A DNA stretch of 32,725 nucleotides. Origin: Streptomyces sp. NK15101 (lineage in GTDB: Bacteria; Actinomycetota; Actinomycetes; Streptomycetales; Streptomycetaceae). The notes under the pieces were generated by a model that did not search any database, was not told the DNA's origin, and saw nothing but the letters and a program-made list of their open reading frames with translations. A program made the position numbers and the translations under genes. The number at the start of each line of letters is the position of its first letter. Within the stretch, counting starts at the first letter, position 1. The stretch is from assembly GCF_020400725.1 (NCBI RefSeq), contig NZ_JAINVG010000087.1, forward strand, positions 1-32,725. The letters are read 5' to 3'. This document shows, piece after piece, positions 29,899 through 32,725 of this stretch.

Positions 29899-31098
29899 TC
29901 AGCCCTTGATCTCGGTCCAGGCCTGGACCCACTGGGCGTACGGCACGCAGCGGACGTCCGTCCGGCCGTCCAGGCACTGCTCGATGGGCGTGGTCCAGAA
30001 GTGGACCTGCTTCCAGTACGCCTCGTCGGTGGCGTGGAAGACGGCGCAGTGGTTCTTGTCGGCGGTCTCGGCACACGACTTCGCGTTGGCCGGGGCCTCG
30101 CCGAAGTACTCGGCGACCTGCGCGTTGGTCTTCGGCGAGACGATCCAGTCGAGCCACTTGTAGGCGCAGGTGGGGTGCTTGGCCTTGGCGGAGACCATCC
30201 AGGTGTCGGACCAGCCGGTGGAGCCCTCCTTCGGCAGGACCGCGTCGACCTTCGCGCCCTCGGCCTTCGCGAGGTTGGCGATCACCTGCCAGCTGGTGCC
30301 GACGACCGAGTCGCCGCTCTTGAAGGCGGAGATCTCCTTGAGGTAGTCGCTCCAGTACTCGCCGATGTGCGCGTTCTGCTCCTTGAGCAGGGCCACGGCG
30401 GCGTCGAACTGCTTCTTGTCGAGGGCGTAGGGGTTCTCGATGCCCAGCTCGGGCTTGGTCGCCTTGAGGTAGAGGGCGGCGTCCGCGAGGTAGATGGGGG
30501 AGTCGTAGGCGGTGACCTTGCCGCTGTGCGCCGAGGCCTTGTCGAAGACGGCGGACCAGGAGTCGGGGGCCGGCCGGACCTTCTCCGTGTCGTACATGAG
30601 GAGGTTGGCGCCGCGGCCGTGCGGGATGCCGTAGGCGACGCCCCTGACGGAGTTCCACTCCTTGTCCTTCAGCCCGGCGAAGACGTCGGCGTAGTTCGGC
30701 ACGAGCGCGGTGTTCACGGGGGCGGCGTCGCCGGAGGCGATCAGACGGAGGGAGGCGTCGCCGGAGGCGGAGACGGCGTCGTACGCGCCGGTCTTCATCA
30801 GCGAGACCATCTCGTCGGAGGTCGCGGCGGTCTTGGCGTTGACCTGGCAGCCGGTCTGCTTCTCGAAGGCGCTGACCCAGTCGACCTTCGGGTCGTTCGA
30901 GCCGTCCTCGACGTATCCGGCCCAGGCGATCAGATTGACCTCGCCCTCGGCCTTGCCGAGCGCCGTCGGCGCCTTCAGGTCGGGCGGGTTGAGGCCGCCG
31001 GCCTTCCCGGACCCCGCCGGGTCGGCCGATCCGCAGGCGGTGACGAGGAGCAGCCCGGAGAGGGCGGCTGCGGTCAGGAGGGAGCGGTGCGGGCGCAC
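29899..31098 (-). CDS. potD: Polyamine-type ABC transporter substrate-binding lipoprotein (PotD-like)
   Basis: A 399-residue exported lipoprotein with lipobox LVTAC and C22 as the lipidation site. It has the bacterial extracellular solute-binding fold: EVNLIAWAGYVEDG (about 52-66) resembles the opening of PotD-like proteins, followed by FEKQTGCQVNAKTAATSDEMVSLM and GIPHGRGANLLMYDT. Several Cys pairs in the last quarter (C323, then more toward the C-terminus) may form disulfides outside the cell. GTG 31098 has GGAG 7 nt upstream. A 117-bp gap separates it from the ATPase gene. The ligand could be spermidine, putrescine or another cation; the pocket residues cannot be checked by eye. Confidence 0.92.
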   Translation of the reverse strand: MRPHRSLLTAAALSGLLLVTACGSADPAGSGKAGGLNPPDLKAPTALGKAEGEVNLIAWAGYVEDGSNDPKVDWVSAFEKQTGCQVNAKTAATSDEMVSLMKTGAYDAVSASGDASLRLIASGDAAPVNTALVPNYADVFAGLKDKEWNSVRGVAYGIPHGRGANLLMYDTEKVRPAPDSWSAVFDKASAHSGKVTAYDSPIYLADAALYLKATKPELGIENPYALDKKQFDAAVALLKEQNAHIGEYWSDYLKEISAFKSGDSVVGTSWQVIANLAKAEGAKVDAVLPKEGSTGWSDTWMVSAKAKHPTCAYKWLDWIVSPKTNAQVAEYFGEAPANAKSCAETADKNHCAVFHATDEAYWKQVHFWTTPIEQCLDGRTDVRCVPYAQWVQAWTEIKG

Positions 31099-31215
31099 GT
31101 GGTTCTCCGTTGCGTGAGGGGGACGGGGGCGTGGGGCACGGTGCGAGGGGGCCGGGGCGTGTCTGACGATTCGCGTCGGATCGGGCCGGATCGGGCATGA
31201 CCCGAAGGACGCGCC

Positions 31216-32253
31216 CTACGTGGTCTCCGGGACGGGCACGGCGTGGTCCGGGTGCCACTGGAGGCCGATCCGGGCGCCCCGGAAGGCGGCGAGGTCGGCG
31301 GAGGAGGTATCCAGGTTCTGCTGGAGGGCGGTGAGCCGGCCGCCGCCGTCGAGGTCGACCAGGAAGCGGGTGGAGTCGCCGAGGTAGACGACCTCCGCGA
31401 CGGTGCCGGCGGCGGTGGCGTGCCCGGGGTCGCCGGGCGCCTCGTGGTCGGGGAGGATCCGGATCTTCTCCGGGCGGATGCTGTACGTGCCCGGCGCCCC
31501 GACCACCTGGCGGGCGGTCTCCCCGGTCAGCAGGTTGGAGGTCCCGACGAAACCGGCGACGAAGGGGGTCGCGGGACGCTCGTAGATCTCGGCGGGGGCG
31601 GCGACCTGCTCGATCCGGCCCCGGTGGAAGACGGCGATCCGGTCGCTCAACGTCAGGGCCTCCTCCTGGTCGTGGGTGACGAAGACGAAGGTGATGCCGA
31701 CCTCCCGCTGGATCTCCTTGAGTTCGACCTGCATCCGCTCGCGGAGCTTGAGGTCGAGCGCACCGAGGGGTTCGTCGAGGAGCAGCACGCGGGGGCGGCC
31801 GACGAGCGCGCGGGCCAGGGCGACCCGCTGGCGCTGGCCGCCGGAGAGCTCGGCGGGCCGGCGCCTGCCGAGGCCGTCGAGGCCGACCTGTGCGAGGGCG
31901 GCCCGGGCGCGCACCAGGCGCTCGGCGCGGGGGACGCCGCGGACCTTGAGGCCGTAGGCGACGTTCTGTTCGACCGTCATGTGCGGGAAGAGCGCGTAGT
32001 CCTGGAAGACGGTGTGCACGTCCCGCTCGAAGGGGGCCAGCCGGGTGACGTCGCGGCCGGCCAGTTCGACGGTCCCGGCGGTCGGCGCCTCGAAGCCGGC
32101 GATCATCCGCAGCACGGTCGTCTTGCCGGAGCCGGAGGGGCCGAGCATCGAGAAGAACTCGCCGTCCGCGATCTCCAGGTCCACCCCGGCCACGGCCTCG
32201 GTCCGGCCGTAGGTCTTGCGCAGTCCCGTCAGCCGGATCGCCATTCCCTCCAT
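31216..32253 (-). CDS. potA: Polyamine-type ABC transporter ATP-binding protein (PotA-like)
   Basis: A 345-residue ATPase, first gene of the operon. Walker A is GPSGSGKTT (about 38-46), the Q-loop FQDYALFPHM, the signature LSGGQRQRVALARAL, Walker B VLLLDEPLGALD and the H-loop VTHDQEEAL. The last 100 residues form a TOBE domain (YSIRPEKIRILPDH, VVYLGDSTRFLVDL), typical of the PotA/MalK group. I choose ATG 32253 because AAAGG precedes it at 9 nt; ATG 32244 is too close to its own GGAGGG. An extension to 32316 would run over the promoter. The gene is divergent from a GntR regulator. Confidence 0.94.
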   Translation of the reverse strand: MEGMAIRLTGLRKTYGRTEAVAGVDLEIADGEFFSMLGPSGSGKTTVLRMIAGFEAPTAGTVELAGRDVTRLAPFERDVHTVFQDYALFPHMTVEQNVAYGLKVRGVPRAERLVRARAALAQVGLDGLGRRRPAELSGGQRQRVALARALVGRPRVLLLDEPLGALDLKLRERMQVELKEIQREVGITFVFVTHDQEEALTLSDRIAVFHRGRIEQVAAPAEIYERPATPFVAGFVGTSNLLTGETARQVVGAPGTYSIRPEKIRILPDHEAPGDPGHATAAGTVAEVVYLGDSTRFLVDLDGGGRLTALQQNLDTSSADLAAFRGARIGLQWHPDHAVPVPETT

Positions 32254-32301
32254 GGGCGGGAACCTTTCTGGTGCGGTGGAGCGTTGCTCGGGCGTGGCGT
32301 A

Positions 32302-32330
32302 AACATATGAAGTCATAGTTCAAATCTCAA
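32302..32330 (-). promoter_or_regulatory. Promoter of the potA-potD-potB-potC operon
   Basis: On the minus strand TTGAGA (32330-32325) and TATGTT (32307-32302) are spaced by exactly 17 bp in the most AT-rich patch of this region. This is a good vegetative promoter, with a predicted transcription start near 32295 and a leader of about 40 nt to the potA ATG. Confidence 0.65.
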
Positions 32331-32335
32331 GACCC

Positions 32336-32383
32336 CTTTAAGGTAAAGCCTGAGTCAACGCTCGACGCGCGAGGTGGTTAACC
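32336..32383. promoter_or_regulatory. Palindromes in the pot-gntR intergenic region, candidate GntR operators
   Basis: CTTTA-AGG-TAAAG (32336-32348) is an inverted repeat just upstream of the pot promoter. GGTTAACC (32376-32383), within TGGTTAACC, is a perfect palindrome abutting the gntR GTG and resembles the half-sites (TGGT...ACCA) of FadR-subfamily GntR regulators. Both lie where autoregulation and control of the transporter would be expected. Confidence 0.35.
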
Positions 32384-32725
32384 GTGAGACCGAACGGCAG
32401 GCCGGACGAGGCAGGCGGCGCGGCCGGGCCCGGCACGGCCGGCAGGGCCGTCTTCACCCCCGTCGACACCCGGGCCCGGGTCGACACCGTCGTCCGCCGC
32501 ATCGGCGACGCCATCGAGCTCGGACTCCTCGCCGACGGGGAGCAGCTGCCCGGCGAGACCGAACTCGCCGGACAACTCGGCGTCTCCACCGTCACCCTGC
32601 GCGAAGCCCTCATGGCCCTGCGGCAGCAGGGCCTCGTCACCACCCGCAGGGGCCGCGGCGGCGGCAGCTTCGTCACCCTGCCCGACAACCCGCCCCAGGA
32701 GCGGCTGCGCGCCCGCCTCGCCGAC
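32384..32725 (+). CDS. GntR-family (FadR-like) transcriptional regulator, partial at right edge
   Basis: The first 114 codons of a GntR regulator; the ligand-binding domain lies outside the window. After a Gly/Ala-rich tail (1-22), the winged helix-turn-helix runs from TRARVDTVVRRIGDAIELGLL through GEQLPGETELAGQLGVSTVTLREALMALRQQGLV to the wing TTRRGRGGGSFVTLP. The LPGETELAGQLGVSTVTLREAL motif is diagnostic of GntR proteins. The spacing and the extra RLRARLAD suggest the FadR/FCD branch. GTG 32384 follows GAGGTGG at about 7 nt. Divergent placement suggests control of the adjacent ABC transporter operon. Confidence 0.9.
   Translation, partial: MRPNGRPDEAGGAAGPGTAGRAVFTPVDTRARVDTVVRRIGDAIELGLLADGEQLPGETELAGQLGVSTVTLREALMALRQQGLVTTRRGRGGGSFVTLPDNPPQERLRARLAD

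Noticed and set aside
31179..31198. Short tandem repeat CGGATCGGGC between potA and potD
   Set aside because: Two ten-base copies in GC-rich DNA are readily explained by chance and match no known site.

Overview
The window looks like a chromosomal segment of a Streptomyces or close relative. It is very GC-rich, has strong third-position GC bias, starts genes on ATG, GTG or TTG behind GGAGG-type ribosome sites, and carries a complete conservon (kinase, roadblock, DUF742, GTPase), a gene set typical of mycelial actinomycetes. I see no tRNA, rRNA, CRISPR array, insertion sequence or phage gene. Most genes are ordinary core or near-core Streptomyces genes. The noteworthy material lies in intergenic repeats, operators, one frameshifted gene and a few decayed or orphan genes.

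Layout. 1-4008 (minus): a SNF2-family helicase and a SWIM zinc-finger protein coupled by an ATGA overlap; the SWIM gene runs off the left edge. 4289-6012 (plus): a fatty-acid desaturase and a MOSC protein separated by a large hairpin. 6031-9703 (minus): a secreted alpha/beta hydrolase, two unrecognised proteins and a methyltransferase; the 3' end of one of these genes is reiterated as a 46-bp tandem repeat. 9865-15966 (plus): an MHYT-domain membrane sensor, the conservon cvnABCD with a NIT-type sensor kinase, and a second roadblock/LC7 paralogue. 16105-20300 (plus): a DUF6397 protein behind DnaA-box-like sequences, an ATP-dependent DNA ligase, a small unknown protein and a NodB-type deacetylase lipoprotein.

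20354-20500 holds a candidate small RNA: an ECF-sigma-like promoter and a strong intrinsic terminator with no convincing gene between them. 20534-22241 (minus) is a nitric-oxide detoxification pair, flavohaemoglobin Hmp and its [4Fe-4S] regulator NsrR, each with a recognisable NsrR operator. Then come a membrane protein with an apparent one-base frameshift, a PLDc_N/SHOCT protein, and relics of a DUF6325 gene and possibly a SHOCT gene.

24260-28102: a Bcp peroxiredoxin, a PadR regulator divergent from an SRPBCC protein (whose 3' end runs into a 20-bp degenerate tandem repeat), an L,D-transpeptidase, and an orphan trypsin-co-occurring-domain (Trypco1) protein. 28127-32253 (minus): a polyamine-type ABC importer in the order ATPase, binding protein, permease, permease, divergent from a GntR regulator that is cut by the right edge.

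The best leads for something new are the unannotated transcript at 20.4 kb, the two independent cases of stop-codon-bearing tandem repeats at gene ends, the conservon expanded with a second roadblock gene and an MHYT sensor, and the orphan Trypco1 protein. None of these is proven to be a new system from sequence alone.
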